Origin: Porticoccus sp.
GTDB lineage: Bacteria; Pseudomonadota; Gammaproteobacteria; Pseudomonadales; Porticoccaceae
Direction of reading: 5' to 3'
DNA length: 8,907 bases
Assembly (NCBI GenBank): GCA_023263825.1
Contig: JALQUJ010000021.1
Location: 1-8,907, forward strand
The position numbers were made by a program, and so were the translations under genes. The notes beneath the pieces are model-generated. The model did no database searches. It was not told the DNA's origin and was given only the letters and a program-made list of their open reading frames with translations. Positions 1 to 6,185 of this stretch are shown one piece after another (the stretch's first letter is position 1; the number at the start of each line of letters is the position of its first letter).

Positions 1-435
1 GTGGGGCCAGATACGAAAATAACACTTCACTTTTCCCTTGCATTGGAAAATGGATCCATAGTGGATACCAATTTTGATGGAGAACCCGCTACTTTTGTTT
101 TTGGGGATGGAAACCTTTTGCCGGGTTTTGAAGAGGTGTTAACGGGGCTTAAGCCCGGTGCTGAAGATATATTTGATATCTCACCGGAGAAAGGTTTTGG
201 GCAACATAACCCTAGTAATATTCAAGAATTTTCACGAAAAGATTTTGATGAAGAGGTAGATTTAGAACCTGGCCTTATGTTGTCATTTGCTGACGCTAAT
301 CAAGCAGAACTACCTGGTGTTGTTCTTGAAGCAGATGCTGAGACAGTGACCGTGGATTTTAATCATCCATTGGCAGGTCATACCATTTGTTTCAAAGTCA
401 AAGTTCTTTCTGTGGTTCCCGCGGTTACTCATTAA
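1..435 (+). CDS. fkpB: FKBP-type peptidyl-prolyl cis-trans isomerase, FkpB/SlpA type (5' end probably outside window)
   Basis: The product is a cytoplasmic FKBP-fold prolyl isomerase of the SlpA/FkpB subfamily, which catalyses cis-trans isomerisation of X-Pro bonds and often has chaperone activity. The readable 144 residues hold the FKBP core in two parts (about residues 6-70 and 118-137) around the inserted flap typical of SlyD/FkpB proteins. Visible motifs are GDGNLLPGFEEVLTGL at 36-50, EKGFGQHNP at 63-71 and DFNHPLAGHT at 119-128. Family members are about 145-150 residues long. The reading frame is open from the first base. The GTG there is probably an internal valine, because I recall related proteins having a few residues before a conserved [R]-V/I-G-P segment, so the true start likely lies just upstream. 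ispH follows after 31 nt on the same strand, an arrangement shared with Pseudomonas, and the two are probably co-transcribed. The family assignment is secure; the start is not. Confidence 0.93.
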   Translation: MGPDTKITLHFSLALENGSIVDTNFDGEPATFVFGDGNLLPGFEEVLTGLKPGAEDIFDISPEKGFGQHNPSNIQEFSRKDFDEEVDLEPGLMLSFADANQAELPGVVLEADAETVTVDFNHPLAGHTICFKVKVLSVVPAVTH

Positions 436-466
436 TAGCAGAAACGATTAATAGAAGTGAAGGTTA

Positions 467-1399
467 ATGGACATTAAGTTAGCGAACCCAAGAGGATTTT
501 GTGCCGGCGTTGACCGAGCTATTGATATCGTCAAACGTGCATTGGATATCTTTGGTGCACCTATCTATGTTCGCCATGAAGTCGTTCACAATAAATTTGT
601 TGTTGATTCCCTAAGAGAGCGGGGTGCTATTTTTGTGGATGAACTCCATGAAATTCCCGATGATGTGATAGTTATTTTTAGTGCCCATGGTGTATCCCAG
701 GCTGTGAGAGATGAGGCTGATGATCGTAATTTAAAGGTCTTTGATGCGACTTGTCCCCTGGTAACAAAAGTTCATATGGAAGTTGTCCGTTACAGCCGAG
801 ATGGCAGTGAATGTGTCTTGATTGGTCACGAAGGTCACCCTGAAGTTGAAGGTACAATGGGGCAGTATCGTAGTAGAGAAGGAGGGCAAATCTATTTGGT
901 AGAAAATGAATCTGATGTTGCCAAATTAAAGGTACAGCATCCAGAAAACCTCGCTTATGTTACACAAACGACCTTGTCCATTGATGATACTTCTAGAGTG
1001 ATTAATGCACTCAGAAAGCGTTTTCCTGCTATTCAGGGGCCAAAGAAAGATGATATTTGTTATGCCACGCAAAATCGTCAGGATGCAGTCAAACAACTCG
1101 CTTTAGAATGTGATTTGGTCTTGGTAGTGGGGTCACAGAATAGCTCTAATTCTAACCGTCTGCGTGAATTAGCTGAACGTTGTGGAGCCACTGCGTTCTT
1201 GATTGATAACGCATCAGATATCAGCTCAGATTGGCTAAATGAAAAAAAATCTATAGGTGTTACCGCAGGTGCTTCTGCACCAGAAGTATTGGTGAAAGAT
1301 GTGTTGGAAGCTTTAGAAAAAATGGGTGCAAAATCACCCACTGAGATAGTGGGTCAAGAAGAAAATATACGATTTTCAATGCCGAAAGAATTGCGCTAG
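467..1399 (+). CDS. ispH: 4-hydroxy-3-methylbut-2-enyl diphosphate reductase (IspH/LytB)
   Basis: IspH is the last enzyme of the MEP pathway. It reduces HMBPP to isopentenyl and dimethylallyl diphosphate using a [4Fe-4S] cluster in the cytoplasm. The 310-residue length matches the family. The three cluster-binding cysteines are visible as C12 (RGFCAG), C96 (DATCPLV) and C198 (ICYATQNRQ). Substrate-pocket residues are also in place: H41 (VVHNKFVV), H74 (SAHGVS), H124 and E126 (GHPEVEGT) and the TQTTLS segment at 166-171. The ATG at 467 is preceded by a GAAGTGAAGG purine stretch ending 4 nt upstream, which serves as the ribosome-binding site. It lies 31 nt after fkpB, so an operon is likely, and it ends at a strong hairpin terminator. 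No key residue is missing, and the gene should be functional and essential. Confidence 0.98.
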   Translation: MDIKLANPRGFCAGVDRAIDIVKRALDIFGAPIYVRHEVVHNKFVVDSLRERGAIFVDELHEIPDDVIVIFSAHGVSQAVRDEADDRNLKVFDATCPLVTKVHMEVVRYSRDGSECVLIGHEGHPEVEGTMGQYRSREGGQIYLVENESDVAKLKVQHPENLAYVTQTTLSIDDTSRVINALRKRFPAIQGPKKDDICYATQNRQDAVKQLALECDLVLVVGSQNSSNSNRLRELAERCGATAFLIDNASDISSDWLNEKKSIGVTAGASAPEVLVKDVLEALEKMGAKSPTEIVGQEENIRFSMPKELR

Positions 1400-1427
1400 T
1401 TTCTGTCATTTATTTCTTCCTTTAAAT

Positions 1428-1459
1428 AAAAAAACCTAGGAGGGGTCCAAGGTTTTTTT
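1428..1459. terminator. Bidirectional intrinsic terminator after ispH
   Basis: The segment reads A7-CCT-A-GG, a six-base loop AGGGGT, then CC-A-AGG-T7. The two arms pair along 12 of 13 positions, with one A:A mismatch. Each strand ends in seven T, so it can stop ispH transcripts from the left and the minus-strand transcripts of nadE and the pilus remnant from the right. It begins 28 nt after the ispH stop codon. Confidence 0.85.
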
Positions 1460-1484
1460 AAGGTTATATAGCTAATTTTCCAAA

Positions 1485-1679
1485 TCAATCATTTGGCCAT
1501 TTTCCAGCTTTGGTTCCCTGGCTGTTAAGTTCAAGGTCATCTTCAGCGGGTGTTCCCGTATCCTGAGAACCTTGCGCATCAGTTGCAATATTGACACAAA
1601 CGTTAATACCGGCATCACAGGCTTCTGCACTGACCAGATAATGCCCTTCTTCACTGGGAACATTATTTGCTGCAGAAAA
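1485..1679 (-). pseudogene. C-terminal remnant of a type IV pilin (PilE-like minor pilin)
   Basis: About 64 codons in the same frame as the downstream part of the PilS remnant encode a soluble, pilin-tail-like segment ending in TGA at 1485-1487. Seen directly: a SAANNVPSEEGHYLVSAEAC stretch, a second Cys in INVCVN, ATDAQGSQD, and a closing DLELNSQGTKAGKW. The pattern Y-x-V-S-A-x-x-C, then A-T-x-x-G-S-Q-x-D, then L-x-L-N-S-x-G-x-K is what I associate with the C-terminal beta-sheet of PilE-family pilins. The N-terminal leader and hydrophobic helix of a pilin are absent. In the syntenic Pseudomonas locus pilE is the gene convergent with ispH, and this fragment is also convergent with ispH. The upstream part of the frame belongs to a different protein (PilS), so I read this as a truncated gene end left by a deletion. 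The pilin identity is based on short motifs and is moderately sure. Confidence 0.6.
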
Positions 1680-2005
1680 TCCGAGCCCACTGCTTAACCC
1701 TCCACTGCTATGTATGATGATCGTTGTTGCGACTATATCGGTTAGCAACATAAAGAAAAGCAGTTGAATGCTTGGTCCAGATTGATTGAAATGAAAATGG
1801 ATTAAGGTAAGAAGGCTGATTGCCAAGTAGGCAGATGTAGTTCCCAGGTAAATTTGGGATTAAATGTATTGCCTAATACATTTAATCCCATATCAATTAG
1901 ATACATAATCAGCAGGGTAGCTGATAGACATGCCCGAAAGTGTGCGTATACCTTAAGTAGGTTGTCGGGTGTATCTGTGGTCTCAACCTGGCTCATAGGG
2001 CGCAT
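1680..2005 (-). pseudogene. pilS: N-terminal remnant of sensor histidine kinase PilS, frameshifted and truncated
   Basis: Read on the minus strand, an ATG at 2003-2005 opens a frame containing TDTPDNLLKVYAHFRACLS, a hydrophobic segment LLIMYLIDMGLNVLG, then NP. Near 1850-1858 the homology moves to another frame, giving YLGTTSAYLAISLLTLIHF followed by LLFFMLLTDIVATTIIIHSSGGLSSGLG. The order (LxxxYxxFR, membrane helices, a LTD segment and SGGxSSGLG) is the N-terminal sensor region of PilS, the kinase that with PilR controls pilin transcription. Only about three of the usual six membrane segments remain; the PAS, dimerisation and ATPase domains are missing. The change of frame at CCCAAATTT fits loss of one A. 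Synteny supports the call, since pilS lies beyond bamD in Pseudomonas. nadE lies 44 nt upstream on the same strand, so the remnant may still be transcribed by read-through, but it cannot make a kinase. Confidence 0.75.
1855..1890. repeat. Perfect 16-bp inverted repeat with 4-nt loop inside the pilS remnant
   Basis: The left arm TGGGATTAAATGTATT (1855-1870) and right arm AATACATTTAATCCCA (1875-1890) are exact reverse complements around the loop GCCT. The hairpin lies within the former coding region (DMGLNVLGNTFNPK) and its left edge touches the site where the reading frame of pilS changes. No T-tract follows either arm, so it is not an ordinary terminator. Confidence 0.9.
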
Positions 2006-2049
2006 TGCTTCATAATTGATAATGCTTCATACAATGGCATAAGCTGTTT

Positions 2050-2895
2050 TTAATCATAAATTGTAGGGATAGGCTTGCGCTTGTGTTGGGTTTTTTCGTA
2101 GATAGCGATGATACGATCGACAGTTCTTTGGCTTACCTCCTTTCCTTCTAAAAAATCATCTAACTCATCGTAGGTCAGTCCTAAAGCCTGCTCGTCAGCT
2201 TTTTGTGGGGTCAGGCATTCAAGATCTGCTGTGGGTGTTTTCTCGACTAAAACTTGAGGTGCACCAAGGAACATTGCCACTTGCCTAACTTGCCGCTTAC
2301 TCAGTCCAAAGAGTGGAGCCAGATCACAGGCGCCATCTCCCCATTTGGTAAAAAACCCTGTTATGTTTTCTGCAGAGTGGTCAGTACCCACCACTAGCCC
2401 ACCCATAAGACCAGCCACTTCATATTGAATGGCCATTCTGGTGCGGGCCTTGGTGTTTCCTTTGGTAAAGTCTATGGCTGCATCAGAGGCGGTGAGAGAA
2501 GGATTGTTTTGTAATGCACTTAGCGTTTCTTCATGGATACCATCAGCACCGAACTTAATATTGACGGCAATATTCTCAGTTGGCTGGATAAAATTTAATG
2601 CAAGTTGAGCCTCATGTTCATCGGCTTGAATACCATAAGGTAGTCTGACAGCTATAAAACGGTAGGGTGTATCGTTGTTACCCTGATTGAGCTGATCGAT
2701 GGCTAATTGTAACAATCTGCCACATGTGGTGGAGTCAATGCCCCCGCTGATACCTAGAACGAGTGTTTTGCAGTTAGACTCTTTCAGCTTCGTTTGTATA
2801 AATTTAACGCGTTTTTGTACTTCGATTGAAGGATCAATGGTTGGAAGGACTCGCATTTCCTGGCGTATTAATTGACAGGTATGTTCAATATCCAT
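2050..2895 (-). CDS. nadE: Ammonia-dependent NAD+ synthase (NadE)
   Basis: NadE makes NAD+ from deamido-NAD+ (NaAD), ATP and ammonia, the last step of NAD biosynthesis, as a cytoplasmic homodimer. The 281 residues match the short, ammonia-using bacterial form (E. coli about 275). No nitrilase-type glutaminase domain is present. Motifs visible are the PP-loop GISGGIDSTT at 48-57, RLPYG at 84-88, GNTKARTRM at 146-154, GTDHSAEN at 170-177 with FTKWGDGACDLAPL at 182-195, EKTPTADLE at 218-226, and the C-terminal HKRKPIP at 271-277. The ATG at 2893-2895 has only a weak upstream AAGAG. bamD lies upstream on the same strand, but a strong terminator between them implies a separate nadE promoter. No terminator is seen directly after nadE, so its mRNA probably runs through the pilus remnant to the hairpin at 1428-1459. 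All key motifs are intact. Confidence 0.97.
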   Translation of the reverse strand: MDIEHTCQLIRQEMRVLPTIDPSIEVQKRVKFIQTKLKESNCKTLVLGISGGIDSTTCGRLLQLAIDQLNQGNNDTPYRFIAVRLPYGIQADEHEAQLALNFIQPTENIAVNIKFGADGIHEETLSALQNNPSLTASDAAIDFTKGNTKARTRMAIQYEVAGLMGGLVVGTDHSAENITGFFTKWGDGACDLAPLFGLSKRQVRQVAMFLGAPQVLVEKTPTADLECLTPQKADEQALGLTYDELDDFLEGKEVSQRTVDRIIAIYEKTQHKRKPIPTIYD

Positions 2896-2930
2896 AGCTT
2901 GGCTCTTTTGGCGGAAAGTCGATAGAGGAT

Positions 2931-2959
2931 ATTCTAGGGTATGGCTGCCCAGGATAAAA
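2931..2959 (-). promoter_or_regulatory. Candidate promoter for nadE
   Basis: On the minus strand TAGAAT (2936-2931) matches the sigma-70 -10 hexamer at five of six positions. TTTTAT (2959-2954) sits 17 nt upstream as a weak -35 (three of six). The site lies between the bamD terminator and the nadE start, where a promoter is needed, and would give a leader of roughly 30 nt. The call is made by eye on a poor -35, so it is tentative. Confidence 0.3.
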
Positions 2960-3019
2960 CACTCTATTTCTTTGTTCTTGGCAGGTAGTGAAAAAACTGT
3001 TGATGTAATGAGGTGAATT

Positions 3020-3051
3020 AATAAAAAAGAGGCATATGCCTCTTTTTTATT
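3020..3051. terminator. 32-bp perfect palindrome, intrinsic terminator of bamD
   Basis: The sequence AATAAAAAAGAGGCAT (3020-3035) is followed immediately by its exact reverse complement (3036-3051). The GC-containing core is GAGGCAT/ATGCCTC, and a run of six T closes each side. It begins 15 nt beyond the bamD stop on the minus strand and so terminates bamD, separating it from nadE. Because it is symmetric it can act in both directions. Confidence 0.85.
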
Positions 3052-3066
3052 TTTGACTGGTGATTG

Positions 3067-4050
3067 TTAGTCAAATATTCCAAGGGTTAGTTTGCTAAGC
3101 CAAGACCTTTTCTTTCGCTCTGGATCTTCGTGGATTGATTTATAGCGGTCATTAAATAAATGACGAGAATCAAACCCAAGTGGCTCTGATTTGTCCATTA
3201 ATCCAGCGGTTAACTTGTTTGTCCAGCTACGTTTCATTTCTGTTGTTGTTTCTTGATACATAAAACTGCCATCGGTATCCAATGCGGGGTGGGTTGGATA
3301 ATTCTTGGCTAATAATGAAGCTGCATCATTTGCAAGATCATTCATTTGCATGAGGTGGTAGGCTTGGGCCATAACGGCCAGTCCATCAGGAACAGCGGGT
3401 GTTTTCTGGAAGTTTTCTACCACATATCGGCCCCTGTTCGCAGCAGCAAGGTAGGCACCTCTAAAAAAGTAATAGTTAGCCGCATGGATTTCGTGTCTTG
3501 CCAGAATGTTTCTTAAATAGATCATTCTTTTGCGAGCATCTGGAGCATAAGGGCTTTCAGGAAAGCGATTTAATAATTCACTAAATGTAGAGAAAGAATT
3601 TCGGGCTGAGCCGGGGTCACGCTTGGTTTCATCAGTGGGAAGTAGCTGATCAAAAAAACCTCTACTTTGGGAAAAAGATGAAAGTCCCTTTAGATAATAA
3701 GCGTAATCAACGTTGGGGTGTTGCGGATGTAGTCGAATAAAACGGTCTGCAGCTGCAATAGCTGTTTCGTATTCACTGGATTTAAACCTTGCATAGATGA
3801 GTTCAAGTTGTGCTTGTTCAGCGTAATCACCAAACGGGTACTGGGCTTCCAATGCTTCAAGATTATCGATTGCTGTTTGCCAGAAACCACCTCTTAGGTC
3901 ATTTTGAATAGCCTCATAAAAATCCTTTTCAGTATAGCCGGTAGTATCAGGTAGATCGTCTTCATCTCTGATGTTATTAACTTTGTTGAACCACGCACAG
4001 CCATTGGCAAGTAGCATGGTACATAGTAGCAGTGGAAGCAGAAGTCGCAT
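3067..4050 (-). CDS. bamD: Outer membrane protein assembly factor BamD (lipoprotein)
   Basis: BamD is the essential lipoprotein partner of BamA in the BAM complex, which folds beta-barrel proteins into the outer membrane. It is anchored to the periplasmic face of that membrane. Residues 1-17 are a lipoprotein signal peptide (MRLLLPLLLCTMLLANG) with acylated Cys predicted at 18. The TPR-type helical repeats span about 38-255, with family-typical DFYEAIQNDLRGGFWQTA, LEALEAQYPFGDYAEQAQ, and LLNRFPESPYAPDARKRM segments. At 327 residues it is much longer than the E. coli protein (about 245). The extra length is a C-terminal tail of about 60 residues, as I recall from Pseudomonas-type BamD. The tail contains one 13-residue motif twice: RSWTNKLTAGLMD at 274-286 and RSWLSKLTLGIFD at the very C-terminus (315-327). 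The ATG at 4048-4050 has an AGGA 12 nt upstream. It is divergent from rluD, the common gammaproteobacterial arrangement. Confidence 0.96.
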   Translation of the reverse strand: MRLLLPLLLCTMLLANGCAWFNKVNNIRDEDDLPDTTGYTEKDFYEAIQNDLRGGFWQTAIDNLEALEAQYPFGDYAEQAQLELIYARFKSSEYETAIAAADRFIRLHPQHPNVDYAYYLKGLSSFSQSRGFFDQLLPTDETKRDPGSARNSFSTFSELLNRFPESPYAPDARKRMIYLRNILARHEIHAANYYFFRGAYLAAANRGRYVVENFQKTPAVPDGLAVMAQAYHLMQMNDLANDAASLLAKNYPTHPALDTDGSFMYQETTTEMKRSWTNKLTAGLMDKSEPLGFDSRHLFNDRYKSIHEDPERKKRSWLSKLTLGIFD

Positions 4051-4249
4051 GGGGCGGTTTAATCCTAATATGGAGCGTAATGTATTCTTGTTAGCTGGCG
4101 CTATGTCTGTAAGATGGGCTATTTAACCACAGCCCTGTCTTTATGCAAAACTGTGAAGTAAAACAACCTCTGTACGAGCAAGAAAATGGTGTGCATGGGT
4201 AGTGAATTAAATAAAAAGCTGTATGTACAAACCGAGATAAAAAATACAA
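4051..4249. other. Divergent bamD/rluD intergenic region
   Basis: This 199-bp AT-rich gap between two divergently read genes must contain the promoters for both. I found no hexamer pair on either strand convincing enough to name as a promoter, and no strong hairpin. A 65-codon minus-strand open frame covers most of it and runs into rluD, but it shows no recognisable family and is probably chance. Confidence 0.5.
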
Positions 4250-5206
4250 ATGACCGACCCTATTAAATTGGAGGCTGTTGTACCTCATGAGTCAGCGGGC
4301 TCTCGATTAGATCAAGTCGCTGCCGAATTGTTTGCTAGTTTTTCTCGCTCTAGATTACAGCAGTGGATCAAATCTGGGGATCTGCTGGTAGACGGTAAAA
4401 ACTACCGCCCAAAGGATAAACTTCTTGGGGGGGAGCATCTCTCAATCAATGTAGTACCTGAAGCAGAAGGCACCTGGGAACCAGAATCAATAAGTTTGGA
4501 TATTACCTATGAGGACGATCATATCCTGGTAATAAACAAACCTGCCGGCTTGGTTGTCCATCCAGCAGCTGGAAATTATACCGGTACCTTACTTAATGGA
4601 TTACTACACCATGTAGCCGCAAATGAAAGTATTCCACGGGCGGGTATTGTTCATCGTTTGGACAAAGAGACAACAGGCCTGATGGTCGTTGCTAAGTCGT
4701 TAGAGGCACACAATGCCTTGATTCAGCAGCTGCAAGCGCGATCAGTGCATCGTGAATATCAGGCGATAACCCAGGGGGTGATGACGGGTGGCGGCACAGT
4801 GGATGAACCCATGGGTAGACATCCGCAAGCGAGAACTAAAATGGCCGTTGTTAATCATGGCGGCAAAGATGCGATTACCCATTACCGAGTCATCGAGCGC
4901 TTCCCTAACCATACCCATATTCGCGTCAAACTAGAAACTGGTCGAACTCACCAGATACGAGTGCATATGGCACATATTGGTTATTCTTTAGTCGGGGATA
5001 TGGTTTATGGCGGGCGTTTAAAGTTACCTAAAGGTGCAACAGCCGAGTTACACGATATGCTCCGTAATTTTAAACGGCAGGCTTTGCATGCGGGAAAGCT
5101 GGGTTTGGTACATCCTGAGTCTGAAGAATATATGGAATGGCAGGTCCCTCCTCCGGAAGACTATAATCTGTTGTTGGAAATGTTGAAAAAAGATGCCAAA
5201 AGCTAG
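4250..5206 (+). CDS. rluD: 23S rRNA pseudouridine synthase RluD
   Basis: RluD converts uridines 1911, 1915 and 1917 (E. coli numbering) in helix 69 of 23S rRNA to pseudouridine, a late step in 50S maturation. The 318 residues match the family (E. coli 326). An S4 RNA-binding domain covers about 18-70 (SRLDQVAAELFASFSRSRLQ and LLVDGK). The RluA-family catalytic domain follows: INKPAGLVVHPAAGN at 95-109, the active-site motif HRLDKETTGL at 135-144 with catalytic Asp138, and LETGRTHQIRVH in the C-terminal half. The ATG is preceded only by a weak GAG 13 nt upstream. pgeF starts 43 nt after the stop codon, so the two probably share a transcript, as in many gammaproteobacteria. Because rluC and rluA products are related, the name rests on length, the S4 domain and the bamD/pgeF/clpB neighbourhood; all agree. 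Confidence 0.95.
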   Translation: MTDPIKLEAVVPHESAGSRLDQVAAELFASFSRSRLQQWIKSGDLLVDGKNYRPKDKLLGGEHLSINVVPEAEGTWEPESISLDITYEDDHILVINKPAGLVVHPAAGNYTGTLLNGLLHHVAANESIPRAGIVHRLDKETTGLMVVAKSLEAHNALIQQLQARSVHREYQAITQGVMTGGGTVDEPMGRHPQARTKMAVVNHGGKDAITHYRVIERFPNHTHIRVKLETGRTHQIRVHMAHIGYSLVGDMVYGGRLKLPKGATAELHDMLRNFKRQALHAGKLGLVHPESEEYMEWQVPPPEDYNLLLEMLKKDAKS

Positions 5207-5249
5207 CCGGTTTTTAGCTAAACGGTGCGCTTTTACGGAGCACTAAATA

Positions 5250-6050
5250 ATGGATATTTTGACACCCGATTGGCCTGCACCAGTAACTGTTCAATCAGCC
5301 ATTACTACCCGTGTGGGCGGTTTTTCCTGTAAGCCTTGGGATTCCTTAAATCTTGCTTTTCATGTGGGGGATGCTACTCAGAGGGTTGCCCAGAATTGGG
5401 CGCAATTAGCCCGTCAGCTTAAACTTCCCCCATCACCACAGCTGCTTAATCAAGTGCATGGTACTGATCTGGTTGAGGCGCTGTGTGAAAGGCAGGTTCC
5501 CACTGCTGATGGATGTTTCAGCCATCAGCGAGGTCAGGCTTGTGTGGTGATGACGGCAGACTGTCTTCCTATCTTGCTTTGTAATACTGCGGGCAATGAA
5601 GTAGCTGCCGTTCATGCTGGTTGGCGCGGTTTGGCCGCGGGGATAGTTAGTCATGCCATATCGTACTTTTCTTCACCACCAAATCAGCTAATGGCCTATC
5701 TTGGCCCTGCGATTAGTCAAAAACACTTTGAGGTGGGTGCTGAAGTGAGGCAGGCATTTCTGTCTGATAGTTTCCATCGAAATTCAACAAGTAAAGTAAC
5801 TAACTGTTTTTCGAAATCTGAAGGCGACTCTCATGAAGGAGACTTCTGTGAAGGTGAACCACACGTCGATAGCCGCGCAGATAAGTGGATGGCAGACCTT
5901 TATGGGCTTGCTCGTATTGCTTTAAACGAAGCTGGCGTTGACCAAGTCTATGGTGGTGACTTTTGTACCTATGAAGACACTCGCCGATTCTATTCCTACC
6001 GTCGTGATGGTCAGACGGGAAGGATGGCCAGCTTGATCTGGATCAGTTAG
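5250..6050 (+). CDS. pgeF: Peptidoglycan editing factor PgeF (YfiH, multicopper polyphenol oxidase/laccase-fold family)
   Basis: PgeF (formerly YfiH, often annotated as a laccase-domain protein) is a cytoplasmic hydrolase reported in E. coli to remove wrongly incorporated serine from UDP-MurNAc-peptide precursors. The family's Cys/His metal-site residues are visible as H70 (NQVHGTD), C104 (TADCLPILL) and H122 (VHAGWRGLAAG). YLGPAIS at 150-156, FEVGAEVRQAF at 160-170, KWMADLY and FYSYRRDGQTGRMAS near the end are also family signatures. At 266 residues it exceeds the E. coli protein (243). The excess lies mainly at about 172-210, where other members have a shorter loop, and includes a small tandem repeat (EGDSH, EGDFC, EGEPH). 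The ATG at 5250 has CGGAG about 11 nt upstream. It follows rluD by 43 nt and precedes clpB, as in Pseudomonas. The insertion sits between intact family blocks, so the gene is likely functional. Confidence 0.94.
   Translation: MDILTPDWPAPVTVQSAITTRVGGFSCKPWDSLNLAFHVGDATQRVAQNWAQLARQLKLPPSPQLLNQVHGTDLVEALCERQVPTADGCFSHQRGQACVVMTADCLPILLCNTAGNEVAAVHAGWRGLAAGIVSHAISYFSSPPNQLMAYLGPAISQKHFEVGAEVRQAFLSDSFHRNSTSKVTNCFSKSEGDSHEGDFCEGEPHVDSRADKWMADLYGLARIALNEAGVDQVYGGDFCTYEDTRRFYSYRRDGQTGRMASLIWIS
5820..5864 (+). repeat. Three imperfect 15-nt tandem repeats within pgeF
   Basis: Units GAAGGCGACTCTCAT (5820-5834), GAAGGAGACTTCTGT (5835-5849) and GAAGGTGAACCACAC (5850-5864) share GAAGG-GA at the same spacing. 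They are in frame (codons 191-205) and encode EGDSH, EGDFC and EGEPH. The third base of the second Gly codon varies, as expected for an older duplication that has diverged. Confidence 0.7.
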
Positions 6051-6075
6051 TGATGGTTAACAATTCATTTCTAAG

Positions 6076-6103
6076 GTTGAATTCCTTTTGCTAGCCCCCA
6101 GTT
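6076..6103 (+). promoter_or_regulatory. Candidate sigma-32 (heat-shock) promoter of clpB
   Basis: GTTGAA (6076-6081) matches the heat-shock -35 element CTTGAA at five of six bases. After a 14-nt spacer comes CCCCAGTT (6096-6103), close to the -10 consensus CCCCATNT with one mismatch. An additional C precedes it. The element lies in the 135-bp gap between pgeF and clpB, giving a leader of about 75 nt. clpB is a classic sigma-32 target in gammaproteobacteria, so position and sequence agree. Confidence 0.6.
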
Positions 6104-6185
6104 TGTTGGTAGAGCTAGTTTATTGATAAGGCTGGTATAGCCGGTGTTGATAAACATACGAGGATAGAAACAATAGTGAGCTGCT

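Noticed and set aside
1078..1341. 87-codon antisense open frame within ispH
   Set aside because: Complement of a conserved gene with no family resemblance.
1472..1690. 72-codon minus-strand open frame overlapping the pilin remnant in another frame
   Set aside because: No recognisable motif, and it overlaps the pilin-like frame that does show family patterns; treated as chance.
2006..2031. Nine-base direct repeat TGCTTCATA (2006-2014 and 2023-2031) between nadE and the pilS remnant
   Set aside because: Too short and AT-rich to distinguish from chance; no mobile element or binding-site pattern around it.
4091..4288. 65-codon minus-strand open frame across the bamD/rluD gap
   Set aside because: It overlaps the rluD start, has no recognisable domain, and sits where divergent promoters are expected.
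6091..6118. Weak stem CTAGC/GCTAG in the clpB leader, considered as an RNA thermometer
   Set aside because: Only five base pairs, with a long loop, and it does not enclose the ribosome-binding site.
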